Below are positions 35,216 through 48,223 of a DNA stretch of 64,000 bases, in pieces; position 1 is the stretch's first letter, and each line of letters starts with the position of its first letter. The DNA comes from Terrabacter terrigena (GTDB lineage: Bacteria; Actinomycetota; Actinomycetes; Actinomycetales; Dermatophilaceae). The translations under genes and the position numbers were made by a program. The stretch spans positions 62,001 to 126,000 of the forward strand of contig NZ_JBHTKH010000006.1 of NCBI RefSeq assembly GCF_042676085.1, given 5' to 3'. Under the pieces are notes generated by a model, which saw only the letters and a list, made by a program, of their open reading frames with translations, did no database searches and had not been told where the DNA came from.

Positions 35216-35805
35216 CCGCTCTCGCCCTCGACAAGAAGTGGGCCACGCTCGTGGTCCTCGTGCCGGCCGTGCTGCTGCTCGGCCTGACGACGCGCACGTG
35301 GGCCAGCGGTGAGTCCCGCGACGTGCTCAGCCGCGCGGTCACCGAGGTGAGCGGCGGCGCAGCGGCCCCCGGGGTCGTGGGGCTGTGTGCCGTCTGCGTG
35401 GTCGCCCTGCTCGGCCTCATGACCGGCGGACGCGTCATCCGCGCGATCTCGGCGGGCGTCCTGGTGCTCGCGGCACTCGGGGCCGCGCTCATGACGCTGT
35501 TCGTCGCGCTGCGCCCGGTCACGACGGTCGCCGACGCCGTAGCGCGCGAGCTCGCCCGCACCACCGCGCCCGCCGCCACCGGGACCACCACCGTCTGGGC
35601 CTGGCTGGCGGTGGCGACGGCCGGACTGCTCGCCGTCGGCGCCGTGCTCACCGCGGCCTCGAGCCGCTCCTGGGCCGGCCTCTCGGGCCGCTACGAGCGC
35701 GGCACCAAGCCGGCCAGCGGCCCCCGCGGAGAGGTCCGCACGACGTGGGACGAGCTGAGCGAGGGCCACGACCCGACCCTGCGCGACGCCCCTGACGAGA
35801 CCTGA
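35212..35805 (+). CDS. Trp-biosynthesis-associated membrane protein (TIGR02234 type)
   Basis: The protein has 197 residues and about four membrane segments: WATLVVLVPAVLLLGLTTRTW, VVGLCAVCVVALLGLM, ISAGVLVLAALGAALMTLFV and WAWLAVATAGLLAVGAVL. WxxG near the end of the first loop and the hydrophilic C-tail RGTKPASGPRGEVRTTWDEL match the actinobacterial Trp-operon membrane protein family. Its function is unknown. It overlaps trpE by ATGA and precedes an HGxxPAAW protein, the usual order. Confidence 0.88.
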   Translation: MTALALDKKWATLVVLVPAVLLLGLTTRTWASGESRDVLSRAVTEVSGGAAAPGVVGLCAVCVVALLGLMTGGRVIRAISAGVLVLAALGAALMTLFVALRPVTTVADAVARELARTTAPAATGTTTVWAWLAVATAGLLAVGAVLTAASSRSWAGLSGRYERGTKPASGPRGEVRTTWDELSEGHDPTLRDAPDET

Positions 35806-35863
35806 CAGAATGAGCAGCGTCGGCCCGCACGGGCGTGGAGCCGACCGGACGAGAGAGGACGCC
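35806..35863 (+). promoter_or_regulatory. Possible internal promoter of the trp operon
   Basis: CAGAAT at 35806-35811 is a -10-like box directly after the membrane protein stop. It would give a leader of about 45 nt ending in the ribosome site GAGAGGAC before the ATG at 35864. Confidence 0.3.
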
Positions 35864-36133
35864 ATGGAAGAGCAGCACGAGGACCACGGTCACAGCACCG
35901 CCGCCTGGACGGGGGTCGGGGTCATCCTGCTCGGCACGGCGATCGCGTCGGTCGCGGTCGTCATCCCCAGCCTCGTCCTCGGCATCATCGGCGGGGTCGT
36001 CATCGTGGCCGGCATCGTCGCCGGCAAGGTCCTGTCGATGGCCGGCTACGGCGCCGACAAGCACCACGCGCAGGCCGGGTCGGTCGTCGACGCCCCCGAC
36101 GAGGCGGGCGCCGAGACCCTCGGCAAGAGCTGA
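35864..36133 (+). CDS. HGxxPAAW-family small membrane protein
   Basis: The protein has 89 residues. It starts MEEQHEDHGHSTAAWTGVGV; HGHSTAAW is a variant of the HGxxPAAW motif with Thr for Pro. Two membrane helices follow (VILLGTAIASVAVVIPSLVL and IIGGVVIVAGIVAGKVLSM), then a histidine-containing soluble tail. The family sits between trpE and trpC in many actinobacteria and has no known function. GAGAGGAC supports this ATG over the in-frame upstream ATG at 35810. Confidence 0.85.
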   Translation: MEEQHEDHGHSTAAWTGVGVILLGTAIASVAVVIPSLVLGIIGGVVIVAGIVAGKVLSMAGYGADKHHAQAGSVVDAPDEAGAETLGKS

Positions 36134-36138
36134 GAGCA

Positions 36139-36954
36139 GTGCCGACCGTTCTCGACGAGATCATCAGCGGCGTCCGCGAGGATCTTGGGCGTCGCCGCGC
36201 CACCGTGCCCCTCACCGAGCTCGAGGCACGCCTCACCTCCGTGGCGCCGGCGCTCGACCCGATGCCCGGCATCCGCTCCGCCGAGGGCGTGGCGGTCATC
36301 GCCGAGGTCAAGCGGTCGAGCCCCAGCAAGGGTGCCCTGGCCGACATCCCCGAGCCGGGCCGTCTCGCGGGGGCGTATGCCGCCGGGGGAGCGAGCGCCA
36401 TCAGCGTGCTCACCGAGCAGCGCCGGTTCTCAGGCAGCCTGGCCGACCTCGACGAGGTGCGCGCGGCCGTGCGAACTCCCTTGCTCCGCAAGGACTTCAT
36501 GGTCGACGCCTACCAGGTCACCGAGGCTCGGGCGCACGGCGCCGACCTGATCCTCCTCATCGTCGCCGCTCTCGACGACGCGCTCATGCGCGACCTGCAC
36601 CAGCAGGCCCGTGAGCTCGGCATGACGGCGCTCGTCGAGGTGCACGACGCCGCCGAGCTCGACCGCGCCCTCGCCCTCGACCCGGTGCTCGTCGGCGTCA
36701 ACGCCCGCAACCTCAAGACCCTCGAGGTCGACCCCCGCACCGTTACCGACCTGCTGCCCCGCGTCCCCGAGGGCATCGTCGGCGTCGCCGAGAGCGGCGT
36801 GACCGGTCCCGACGACGTCGTGACCTACGTGCGAGCCGGAGCCGGAGCCGTGCTCGTCGGCGAGGCACTCGTGCGCGACGGCGCACCGGAGCACGCCGTC
36901 CGTGCGTTCATCGAGGCAGCGGCCGCAGCGCGCGCCGGCGCCGACCAGGAGTGA
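36139..36954 (+). CDS. trpC: Indole-3-glycerol phosphate synthase
   Basis: The enzyme makes indole-3-glycerol phosphate. It has 271 residues with a TIM barrel. Motifs are VAVIAEVKRSSPSKGAL (catalytic Glu and Lys), ISVLTEQRRFSGSLADL, TPLLRKDFMVDAYQV, VGVNARNLKTLEVD and VGVAESGVTGPDDV. There is no fused TrpF, so phosphoribosylanthranilate isomerase is expected elsewhere (PriA/HisA in actinobacteria). The GTG start lies five bases after the HGxxPAAW gene, and its stop overlaps trpB. Confidence 0.97.
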   Translation: MPTVLDEIISGVREDLGRRRATVPLTELEARLTSVAPALDPMPGIRSAEGVAVIAEVKRSSPSKGALADIPEPGRLAGAYAAGGASAISVLTEQRRFSGSLADLDEVRAAVRTPLLRKDFMVDAYQVTEARAHGADLILLIVAALDDALMRDLHQQARELGMTALVEVHDAAELDRALALDPVLVGVNARNLKTLEVDPRTVTDLLPRVPEGIVGVAESGVTGPDDVVTYVRAGAGAVLVGEALVRDGAPEHAVRAFIEAAAAARAGADQE

Positions 36955-38213
36955 GCATGACGACGTCCAAGGCACCGGCGCACGGCCGGTTCGGCGAGTT
37001 CGGTGGCCGCTACGTCCCCGAAGCCCTCATCCCCGCCCTCGAGCAGCTCGAGGAGGTCTGGCACAAGGCGGTCGTCGACCCCGAGTTCGTCGGCGAGCTC
37101 GAACTCCTCCAGCGCACCTACACCGGCCGTCCCAGCATCATCACCGAGGTGCCGCGTTTCGCCGAGCACTGCGGCGGGGCCCGCGTCATCCTCAAGCGCG
37201 AGGACCTCAACCACACGGGCTCGCACAAGATCAACAACGTCCTCGGCCAGGCACTGCTCACCAGGCGCATGGGCAAGACCCGCGTCATCGCCGAGACCGG
37301 CGCGGGTCAGCACGGCGTCGCCACCGCCACCGCCGCGGCGCTGCTCGGCCTCGAGTGCGTCATCTACATGGGCCGCAAGGACACCGAGCGACAGGCCCTC
37401 AACGTGGCCCGCATGCGGCTGCTCGGCGCCGAGGTGGTCCCCGTCGACCACGGCAGCAAGACGCTCAAGGACGCCGTCAACGAGGCGTTCCGCGACTGGG
37501 TCACCAACGTCGCGACCACGCACTACGTCCTCGGCACCGTGACCGGGCCGCACCCTTTCCCCGAGATGGTCCGCGACTTCCACCGCGTCATCGGGGTCGA
37601 GGCCCGCCAGCAGGTGCTCGACCTCGTCGGCCGACTGCCCGACGTCGTCTGCGCCTGCGTCGGGGGCGGATCCAACGCGATGGGCATCTTCCACCGCTTC
37701 ATCGACGACGCATCGGTGCGCCTCGTCGGCTTCGAGGCAGGTGGCGAGGGCGTCGAGTCGGGCAAGCACGCCGCGCGGTTCGCCTCCGGCATCCCCGGGG
37801 TCCTGCACGGCGCCTACACCTACGTGCTCCAGGACGACGACGGCCAGACCATCGAGTCGCACAGCGTCTCGGCGGGCCTCGACTACCCGAGCGTCGGACC
37901 CGAGCACGCGTACCTGCTCGAGTCGGGCCGGGCCGAGTACCGCCCCATCACCGACGTCGAGGCCATGGAGGCGTTCTCGCTGCTCTCGCGCACCGAGGGC
38001 ATCCTGCCGGCGATCGAGAGCTCGCACGCGCTCGCCGGGGCCATGAAGCTCGGCCGTGAGCTCGGTCCCGAGGCCGTCATCCTCGTCAACCTCTCGGGTC
38101 GCGGCGACAAGGACGTCCACACCGCCGCACGGTGGTTCGGCCTCATCGACGACGACGGCGGCACGCGCCTGCCCGACGACCCGGGTGCCAAGGGCGTGGG
38201 GGAGCAGCTGTGA
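36951..38213 (+). CDS. trpB: Tryptophan synthase beta chain
   Basis: The enzyme joins indole and serine using pyridoxal phosphate. It has 420 residues (TrpB1 class). The PLP lysine is Lys93 in DLNHTGSHKINN. AETGAGQHGVATATAAALLG binds serine carboxylate and GGGSNAMGIF binds PLP phosphate. ATG 36957 is a possible start two codons later. The gene overlaps trpC and trpA, so the three are translationally coupled. Confidence 0.97.
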   Translation: MSMTTSKAPAHGRFGEFGGRYVPEALIPALEQLEEVWHKAVVDPEFVGELELLQRTYTGRPSIITEVPRFAEHCGGARVILKREDLNHTGSHKINNVLGQALLTRRMGKTRVIAETGAGQHGVATATAAALLGLECVIYMGRKDTERQALNVARMRLLGAEVVPVDHGSKTLKDAVNEAFRDWVTNVATTHYVLGTVTGPHPFPEMVRDFHRVIGVEARQQVLDLVGRLPDVVCACVGGGSNAMGIFHRFIDDASVRLVGFEAGGEGVESGKHAARFASGIPGVLHGAYTYVLQDDDGQTIESHSVSAGLDYPSVGPEHAYLLESGRAEYRPITDVEAMEAFSLLSRTEGILPAIESSHALAGAMKLGRELGPEAVILVNLSGRGDKDVHTAARWFGLIDDDGGTRLPDDPGAKGVGEQL

Positions 38214-39010
38214 GCGTCGGTCCCGTCCTCGAACGGTGCCGTGCGGAAGGTCGCGCGGCGCTCATCGGCTACCTCCCGGTCGGCTTCCCGACGGTCGAGG
38301 GCTCGATCGCGGCGATGCGGGTGCTCGTCGAGTCCGGTGTCGACATCGTCGAGATCGGCGTGCCCTACAGCGACCCCGTCATGGACGGGCCCGTCATCCA
38401 GGACGCCGCGGTGCGCGCGCTCGCCGGTGGGGTGCGCCTGTCCGACATCTTCACCGCCGCCCGTGCGGTCTCCGACGCGGGCGCCGGTGCCCTCGTGATG
38501 ACCTACTGGAACCCCGTGCTGCGCTACGGGGTCGACCGGTTCGCCGGTGACCTCAAGGCAGCCGGCGGCGCCGGTCTCATCACGCCCGACCTCATCCCCG
38601 ACGAGGCAGGCCCGTGGATCGCGGCCGCCGACGCGAACGACCTCGACAAGGTCTTCCTCGTCGCGCCCAGCTCCACCCCCGAGCGCCTCGCCGCCGTGAC
38701 GGCGGCAAGCCGCGGCTTCGTCTACGCCACGGCCGTCATGGGCGTCACAGGCGCCCGCGCCAGCGTGGGCGAGGCCGCCGACGCGCTCGTCTCCCGCACC
38801 CGCGAGCACACCGACATCCCCATCTGCGTGGGGCTCGGGGTCTCGACCGGCGACCAAGCCGCACAGGTGGGCCGCTTCGCCGACGGTGTCATCGTCGGGT
38901 CGGCGCTCGTGCGCTGCCTCACCGAGGCCGACTCCGAGCAGCAGGGACTCGACGCGCTCGGCGCGCTGGCCCGCGAGCTGGCCGGCGGCGTACGCCGGAG
39001 TCGACCGTGA
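38210..39010 (+). CDS. trpA: Tryptophan synthase alpha chain
   Basis: The subunit cleaves indole-3-glycerol phosphate to indole. It has 266 residues. Catalytic residues are Glu48 (DIVEIGVPYSDP) and Asp59 in VMDGP. LIGYLPVGFPT is the conserved N-terminus. ATAVMGVTGAR and the GLGVSTGDQAAQV loop bind substrate phosphate. GTG overlaps the trpB stop, and the stop overlaps the lgt GTG, so the operon continues into lgt. Confidence 0.97.
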   Translation: MSVGPVLERCRAEGRAALIGYLPVGFPTVEGSIAAMRVLVESGVDIVEIGVPYSDPVMDGPVIQDAAVRALAGGVRLSDIFTAARAVSDAGAGALVMTYWNPVLRYGVDRFAGDLKAAGGAGLITPDLIPDEAGPWIAAADANDLDKVFLVAPSSTPERLAAVTAASRGFVYATAVMGVTGARASVGEAADALVSRTREHTDIPICVGLGVSTGDQAAQVGRFADGVIVGSALVRCLTEADSEQQGLDALGALARELAGGVRRSRP

Positions 39011-40053
39011 GCCTGCTCGCCGCCGTGCCGGCGGGGCTGGGCACCGTGCTCCCCGCCGAGCTCCCGTCGCCCAGCGTCGGGGTTTGGCACCTGGGCCCCC
39101 TGCCGATCCGTGGCTACGCCATGTGCATCCTCGCCGGCATCGTCGTCGCCGTCTGGCTGACCCAGCGACGCCTCGAAGCGCGCGGGCACCGCAAGGGCAT
39201 CGCCATCGACATCTCCGCCTGGGCCGTCCCGTTCGGCATCCTCGGCGGACGCCTCTACCACCTCATCACCACGCCGCAGCCGTACTTCGGCGAGGGCGGC
39301 GACCCGTGGAAGGCCTTCGCCATCTACGAGGGCGGCCTCGGCATCTGGGGTGCGGTGGCGCTCGGCGCCGTGGGCGCGATGATCGGCTGCCGCAAGAACG
39401 GGGTCGCCTTCCGCGACTTCGTCGACGCGGCCGCGCCGGGGCTGGCGCTCGCCCAGGCGATGGGCCGCTTCGGCAACTGGTTCAACAACGAGATCTACGG
39501 CGCGCCCACCGACCTGCCGTGGAAGCTCAAGATCTACGAGTGGGACACCTCGGCCGGGCGTGCGCTCGTCGACGGGCAGGGCAACCCGGTCGTCAAGGGC
39601 TACTTCCACCCGACCTTCCTCTACGAGGCGCTCTGGTGCCTCCTGCTGGCGGCCTTCCTCGTCTGGCTGGGTCGCCGTCACACCCCGCGGTCGGGACAGG
39701 TCTTCGCGGCCTACGTCATGGGCTACCCCGTGGGCCGCATCGTCATCGAGAACATGCGCAGCGACTCGGCCAACCTCATCCTCGGCCAGCGCGTCAACAC
39801 CTGGGTCTCGATCCTCGTGTTCCTGCTCGGCGTCCACCTGTGGCGGCGCTTCGGCGGCATGGAGCCGCCGCCGCAGCCCACTCCCGAGGGTGACGAGAAA
39901 CACCCTTCGGCGCGGGAGTCCGAGGCCGACGACGAGCCAGACCACGACACCGCCGCCGGGCCCGCCGAAGATCCTGCGGCAGGTGAGACCGCCGACGGGT
40001 CAAACGACAGCGCAGTTGCGGCGACGGAGGCGGACCGTCCCGCACAGTCCTGA
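39007..40053 (+). CDS. lgt: Prolipoprotein diacylglyceryl transferase
   Basis: This membrane enzyme attaches diacylglycerol to the lipobox cysteine of lipoproteins. It has 348 residues with about seven membrane helices. The signature is AQAMGRFGNWFNNEIYG (about 150-166), preceded by YEGGLGIWG, with PTFLYEALWCLLL after it. A charged C-terminal tail of about 65 residues (Glu/Asp/Pro/Ala-rich) is typical of actinobacterial Lgt. It overlaps trpA and is the last gene of the trp operon. A likely client is the liv solute-binding lipoprotein at 49 kb. Confidence 0.97.
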   Translation: MSLLAAVPAGLGTVLPAELPSPSVGVWHLGPLPIRGYAMCILAGIVVAVWLTQRRLEARGHRKGIAIDISAWAVPFGILGGRLYHLITTPQPYFGEGGDPWKAFAIYEGGLGIWGAVALGAVGAMIGCRKNGVAFRDFVDAAAPGLALAQAMGRFGNWFNNEIYGAPTDLPWKLKIYEWDTSAGRALVDGQGNPVVKGYFHPTFLYEALWCLLLAAFLVWLGRRHTPRSGQVFAAYVMGYPVGRIVIENMRSDSANLILGQRVNTWVSILVFLLGVHLWRRFGGMEPPPQPTPEGDEKHPSARESEADDEPDHDTAAGPAEDPAAGETADGSNDSAVAATEADRPAQS

Positions 40054-40251
40054 CGGCACCGCAGACCGCCCGACCGTTCGGATGTGAGCACGACGTCTCA
40101 CGATTCGGAATACGCCGTATCAACAGGTAGGACGAGCGGCCACTCCGATATCGTCGTCCAGCAAGCCTGTGGCCAGCGCCGTCCACATGCCCTGAGTCAT
40201 GTCGTGTGGCCGGTCGCGGTCGCGGTCAGGTCCCAGCAGAAGGACGGTGAA
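40054..40251 (+). promoter_or_regulatory. gltB leader and promoter region with palindromes
   Basis: This 198-bp gap holds ATACGCCGTAT (40110-40120), a perfect 5+1+5 palindrome, a GTGAG-N8-CTCAC inverted repeat (40084-40101), and CGATATCG near 40157. It is the most AT-rich stretch in this area, and the gltB promoter is expected here. A clear -10/-35 pair could not be chosen. AGAAGGA before the ATG at 40252 is the ribosome site. Confidence 0.5.
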
Positions 40252-44809
<4,558 letters not shown>

Positions 44810-44817
<8 letters not shown>

Positions 44818-46267
44818 TCCCCAGGGCTTTCTCACCACCCGCGAGCGCGAGCTCCCGACCCGCCGCCCCGTCCCGGTCCGCATCCGGGACTGGAAGGAGG
44901 TCTACGAGGAGCAGCAGCTCGGACAGCTCCAGCGCCAGGCAGGGCGCTGCATGGACTGCGGCATCCCCTTCTGCCACTCGGGCTGTCCGCTCGGCAACCT
45001 CATCCCCGAGTGGAACGACTTCGCCTGGCGGGGCGACTGGTCCGACGCCATCGAGCGCCTCCACGCCACGAACAACTTCCCCGAGTTCACGGGCCGGCTC
45101 TGCCCCGCGCCGTGCGAGACGGCGTGCGTGCTCGGCATCAACCAGCCGGCCGTGACCATCAAGCAGGTCGAGGTCACGACCATCGAGCGTGCCTTCGACG
45201 AGGGCCTGGTCAAGCCGCTGCCGCCGGAGCGTCTCTCGGGCAAGACGGTCGCCGTCGTCGGCTCCGGGCCGGCCGGTCTCGCCGCGGCCCAGCAGCTGAC
45301 CCGCGCCGGGCACACGGTCGCCGTCTTCGAGCGCGCCGACAAGGCCGGTGGTCTGCTCCGCTACGGCATCCCAGAGTTCAAGATGGAGAAGGCCGTCCTC
45401 GACCGGCGCCTCGCGCAGATGGAGGCGGAGGGCACCCGCTTCCGCAACGGCATGGACATCGGCGTCGACATCACCGGCCGCCAGCTGCGCGACCGCTACG
45501 ACGCGGTCGTGCTGGCGCTCGGCGCCACCGTGCCCCGTGACCTCGACGTCGCGGGCCGCGAGCTCGGCGGCATCCACCAGGCGATGGAGTACCTCCCGCA
45601 GGGCAACCGCGCCGCACTCGGTGAACAGGTCGAGGACCAGATCCTCGCCACCGGCAAGCACGTCGTGGTCATCGGTGGCGGTGACACCGGTGCCGACTGC
45701 ATCGGCACCGCCCACCGGCAGGGTGCCGCGTCGGTCACGAGCCTCGAGATCATGCCGCAGCCGGGGGAGGACCGCCCCTCCAACCAGCCGTGGCCGACCT
45801 ACCCCATGCTCTACCGCGTCGCGAGCGCGCACGAGGAGGGCGGCGAGCGCGTGTACGCCGTCAGCACGACCGAGTTCGTCGGTGACGACGAGGGCAACGT
45901 CGCCGCGCTGCGCCTCACCGAGGTCGAGCTCGTCGACGGCAAGCTCACCGCGAAGCCGGGCACCGAGCGCGAGATCCCAGCTCAGCTCGTCCTCTTCGCC
46001 ATGGGCTTCCTCGGTCCGCAGGGGCCGGGCGTCGTCGAGCAGCTCGGCGTCGACCTCGACGAGCGCAGCAACGTCCGCCGCGACAAGAACTTCATGAGCT
46101 CGGTTCCCGGCGTCTTCGTCGCGGGCGACGCGGGCCGCGGCCAGTCGCTCATCGTGTGGGCCATCGCCGAGGGCCGGGCCGCCGCCGCAGGCGTCGACGC
46201 GTGGCTCACAGGCTCGAGCGCCCTGCCCAGGCCGGTCGCGCCGACCGACCGTCCGCTCACCGTCTGA
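44810..46267 (+). CDS. gltD: Glutamate synthase small subunit
   Basis: This subunit supplies electrons from NADPH to GltB. It has 485 residues. The N-terminal iron-sulfur region has CMDCGIPFCHSGCPLGN and CPAPCETACVLG. The FAD motif is VAVVGSGPAGLAAAQQL (about 146), and the NADPH motif is VVVIGGGDTGADCIGTA (about 285). GVFVAGDAGRGQSLIVWAI closes the FAD site. The GTG start overlaps gltB by eight bases. A strong terminator with a T-tract follows. Confidence 0.97.
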
Positions 46268-46283
46268 TCGGTCGCCAGCACCC

Positions 46284-46336
46284 GCCCGTATGCCGTGCCG
46301 TCACCTCGACGACACGGCATACGGGCACTCTTTTTT
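46284..46336 (+). terminator. Rho-independent terminator of gltBD
   Basis: GCCCGTATGCCGTG (46284-46297) and CACGGCATACGGGC (46313-46326) form a perfect 14-bp stem, with a further 4-bp CGTC/GACG inner stem. CACTC and TTTTTT (46331-46336) follow. It is the only classic terminator with a run of Ts that I saw in the window. Both arms contain the dispersed octamer GTATGCCG. Confidence 0.9.
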
Positions 46337-46397
46337 CCACGATCCCTTACGGCCACAAGGGAACCCGTTCGGGTCGTCCCACAGGTCGAACCCCCGT

Positions 46398-46426
46398 GGT
46401 GACCCACGTCACAGCACCCATAAGGT
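46398..46426 (+). promoter_or_regulatory. pyk promoter with a CRP/GlxR-like site
   Basis: TAAGGT (46421-46426) lies six bases before the pyk ATG. GTGACC (46399-46404) could be the -35 at 16 bp. GGTGACCCACGTCACA (46398-46413) matches the actinobacterial CRP/GlxR consensus TGTGA-N6-TCACA with one mismatch and overlaps the -35, so it may be a repressor site. Confidence 0.6.
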
Positions 46427-46432
46427 TGAACC

Positions 46433-47890
46433 ATGCGTCGCGCCAAGATCGTCTGCACGATCGGACCCAAGACATCGTCTCCCACCCAGCTGCGTGCCCT
46501 CGTCGACGCGGGCATGGACGTCGCCCGCCTCAACCTCTCGCACGGTGACCACGCCGTCCACGAGCAGGTCTACCGAGACGTGCGCGCGGCCAGCGACGGC
46601 TCCGGTCGCGCCGTCGGCATCCTCGTCGACCTGCAGGGTCCCAAGATCCGCACCGGCCGCTTCGCCAACGGCCCGGTCACGCTGAGCCAGGGCCAGCGCT
46701 TCACCATCACGACCCGCGAGGTCGAGGGCGACGACACCATCGTCGGAACCACGTATGCCGGCCTGCCCGGTGACGTCAGCCCGGGCGACGTCCTGCTCAT
46801 CGACGACGGCAAGGTCATGCTCCGCGCGGTCGCGGTCGACGACTCGGACGTCGTGTGCGAGACCGTCGTCGGCGGTGACGTCAGCAACAACAAGGGCATC
46901 AACCTGCCGGGGGTCGCGGTCAGCGTGCCGGCCCTGTCCGACAAGGACCGCGAGGACCTCCGCTTCGCCATGCGACTGGGCGTCGACATGATCGCCCTGT
47001 CGTTCGTGCGCTCGGCCGACGACATCACCGACGTGCACGCGATCATGGACGAGTTCGGCACCCGCATCCCCGTCATCGCCAAGATCGAGAAGCCGCAGGC
47101 CGTCGAGAACCTCGAGGGCATCGTCGCGGCGTTCGACGGCATCATGGTGGCTCGCGGGGACCTCGGCGTCGAGATGCCGCTCGAGGACGTCCCGCTGGTC
47201 CAGAAGCGGGCGATCGAGCTCGCCCGCCGCGAGGCCAAGCCCGTCATCGTGGCGACGCAGGTGCTCGAGTCGATGATCGAGAACCCCCGCCCGACGCGCG
47301 CCGAGGCCTCCGACGCGGCCAACGCCGTCCTCGACGGCGCCGACGCCCTCATGCTCTCGGGCGAGACGTCGGTCGGTGCCTGGCCGATCGACGCGGTGCG
47401 CACCATGGCGCGCATCATCGAGTCCACCGAGGAGCACGGCTTCGACAAGATCGTCCGCATGACGACCAACCCCAAGACGGTCGGGGGAGCGGTGAGCAAG
47501 GCCGCTGTCGAGATCGGCGACGTCGTCGGCGCGAAGTTCCTCATCACGTTCACCGAGACCGGTGGGTCGGCCACTCGCATGGCGCGGTTGCGCCCGCGGC
47601 TGCCGATGCTGGCCTTCACGTCCGAGCCGCGCGTCCGCTCGCAGCTGTCGCTCACCTGGGGCGTCGAGACCTACCTCGTGCCGCGCATGCACCACACCGA
47701 CCAGTTCGCGATGCAGGTCGACCTCAAGCTCATCCCCGAGGGCCGTGTCACCGAGGGCGACCGGGTCCTCATCGTGGCCGGCTCGCCTCCCGGCATCCCC
47801 GGCTCGACGAACGCGCTGCGCGTCCACCGCATCGGTGACGCCGTCAACCGCGCCGCCCCGGCCTACCGGCCCGAAGAGGTCACCAGCTGA
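46433..47890 (+). CDS. pyk: Pyruvate kinase
   Basis: The enzyme makes pyruvate and ATP from phosphoenolpyruvate. It has 485 residues. Motifs are AKIVCTIGPKTSSP, DVARLNLSHGDHAVH, DLQGPKIRTGRF, IPVIAKIEKPQAVENL (catalytic Lys), MVARGDLGVEMPLEDVP and MLSGETSVGAWPIDAV. The C-terminal domain is complete. The ATG is six bases after a TAAGGT box, so the mRNA is probably leaderless. Control by a cAMP-receptor-type regulator is suggested by the site upstream. Confidence 0.97.
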   Translation: MRRAKIVCTIGPKTSSPTQLRALVDAGMDVARLNLSHGDHAVHEQVYRDVRAASDGSGRAVGILVDLQGPKIRTGRFANGPVTLSQGQRFTITTREVEGDDTIVGTTYAGLPGDVSPGDVLLIDDGKVMLRAVAVDDSDVVCETVVGGDVSNNKGINLPGVAVSVPALSDKDREDLRFAMRLGVDMIALSFVRSADDITDVHAIMDEFGTRIPVIAKIEKPQAVENLEGIVAAFDGIMVARGDLGVEMPLEDVPLVQKRAIELARREAKPVIVATQVLESMIENPRPTRAEASDAANAVLDGADALMLSGETSVGAWPIDAVRTMARIIESTEEHGFDKIVRMTTNPKTVGGAVSKAAVEIGDVVGAKFLITFTETGGSATRMARLRPRLPMLAFTSEPRVRSQLSLTWGVETYLVPRMHHTDQFAMQVDLKLIPEGRVTEGDRVLIVAGSPPGIPGSTNALRVHRIGDAVNRAAPAYRPEEVTS

Positions 47891-47894
47891 CCGG

Positions 47895-47930
47895 GCGCGC
47901 AAGGGCGTCGGGCACCCGACGCCCGCGCGC
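47895..47930 (+). terminator. Terminator-like hairpin after pyk
   Basis: GGGCGTCGGG (47903-47912) and CCCGACGCCC (47915-47924) pair perfectly, flanked by GCGCGC (47895-47900 and 47925-47930) for a longer stem with an AA bulge. There is no U-tract. Confidence 0.7.
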
Positions 47931-48024
47931 TGCCGTGACGTCCGTCGGTCGGGGCTGACAGGACGCCTCGACAGCCCACGTGGACGAGGCAGTGGACGCG
48001 GCAGGCGTGCACGGCATCCGTGGG

Positions 48025-48030
48025 TATGCT
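48025..48030 (+). promoter_or_regulatory. -10 box of the tRNA-Leu gene
   Basis: TATGCT lies 14 bases before the tRNA 5' end. No clear -35 was found. Confidence 0.4.
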
Positions 48031-48044
48031 GGCGCGGCACTACC

Positions 48045-48130
<86 letters not shown>

Positions 48131-48132
48131 CA

Positions 48133-48179
48133 CGTGGACGGTCCGGCGACCGCACACGCCCGCCCGTCGCCCGTCCACG
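48133..48179 (+). terminator. Long-loop inverted repeat after tRNA-Leu
   Basis: CGTGGACGG (48133-48141) and CCGTCCACG (48171-48179) are perfectly complementary across a 29-base loop. This may act as the tRNA terminator, but the loop is long and there is no T-run. Confidence 0.35.
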
Positions 48180-48211
48180 GTCCCGAAACGCGACGGAAAC
48201 CTCGCCCCGGC

Positions 48212-48217
48212 TAGGCT
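48212..48217 (+). promoter_or_regulatory. Leaderless -10 box of the ANTAR regulator
   Basis: TAGGCT lies six bases before the GTG at 48224. It supports that GTG over an in-frame TTG two codons earlier. Confidence 0.5.
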
Positions 48218-48223
48218 TTGCCC

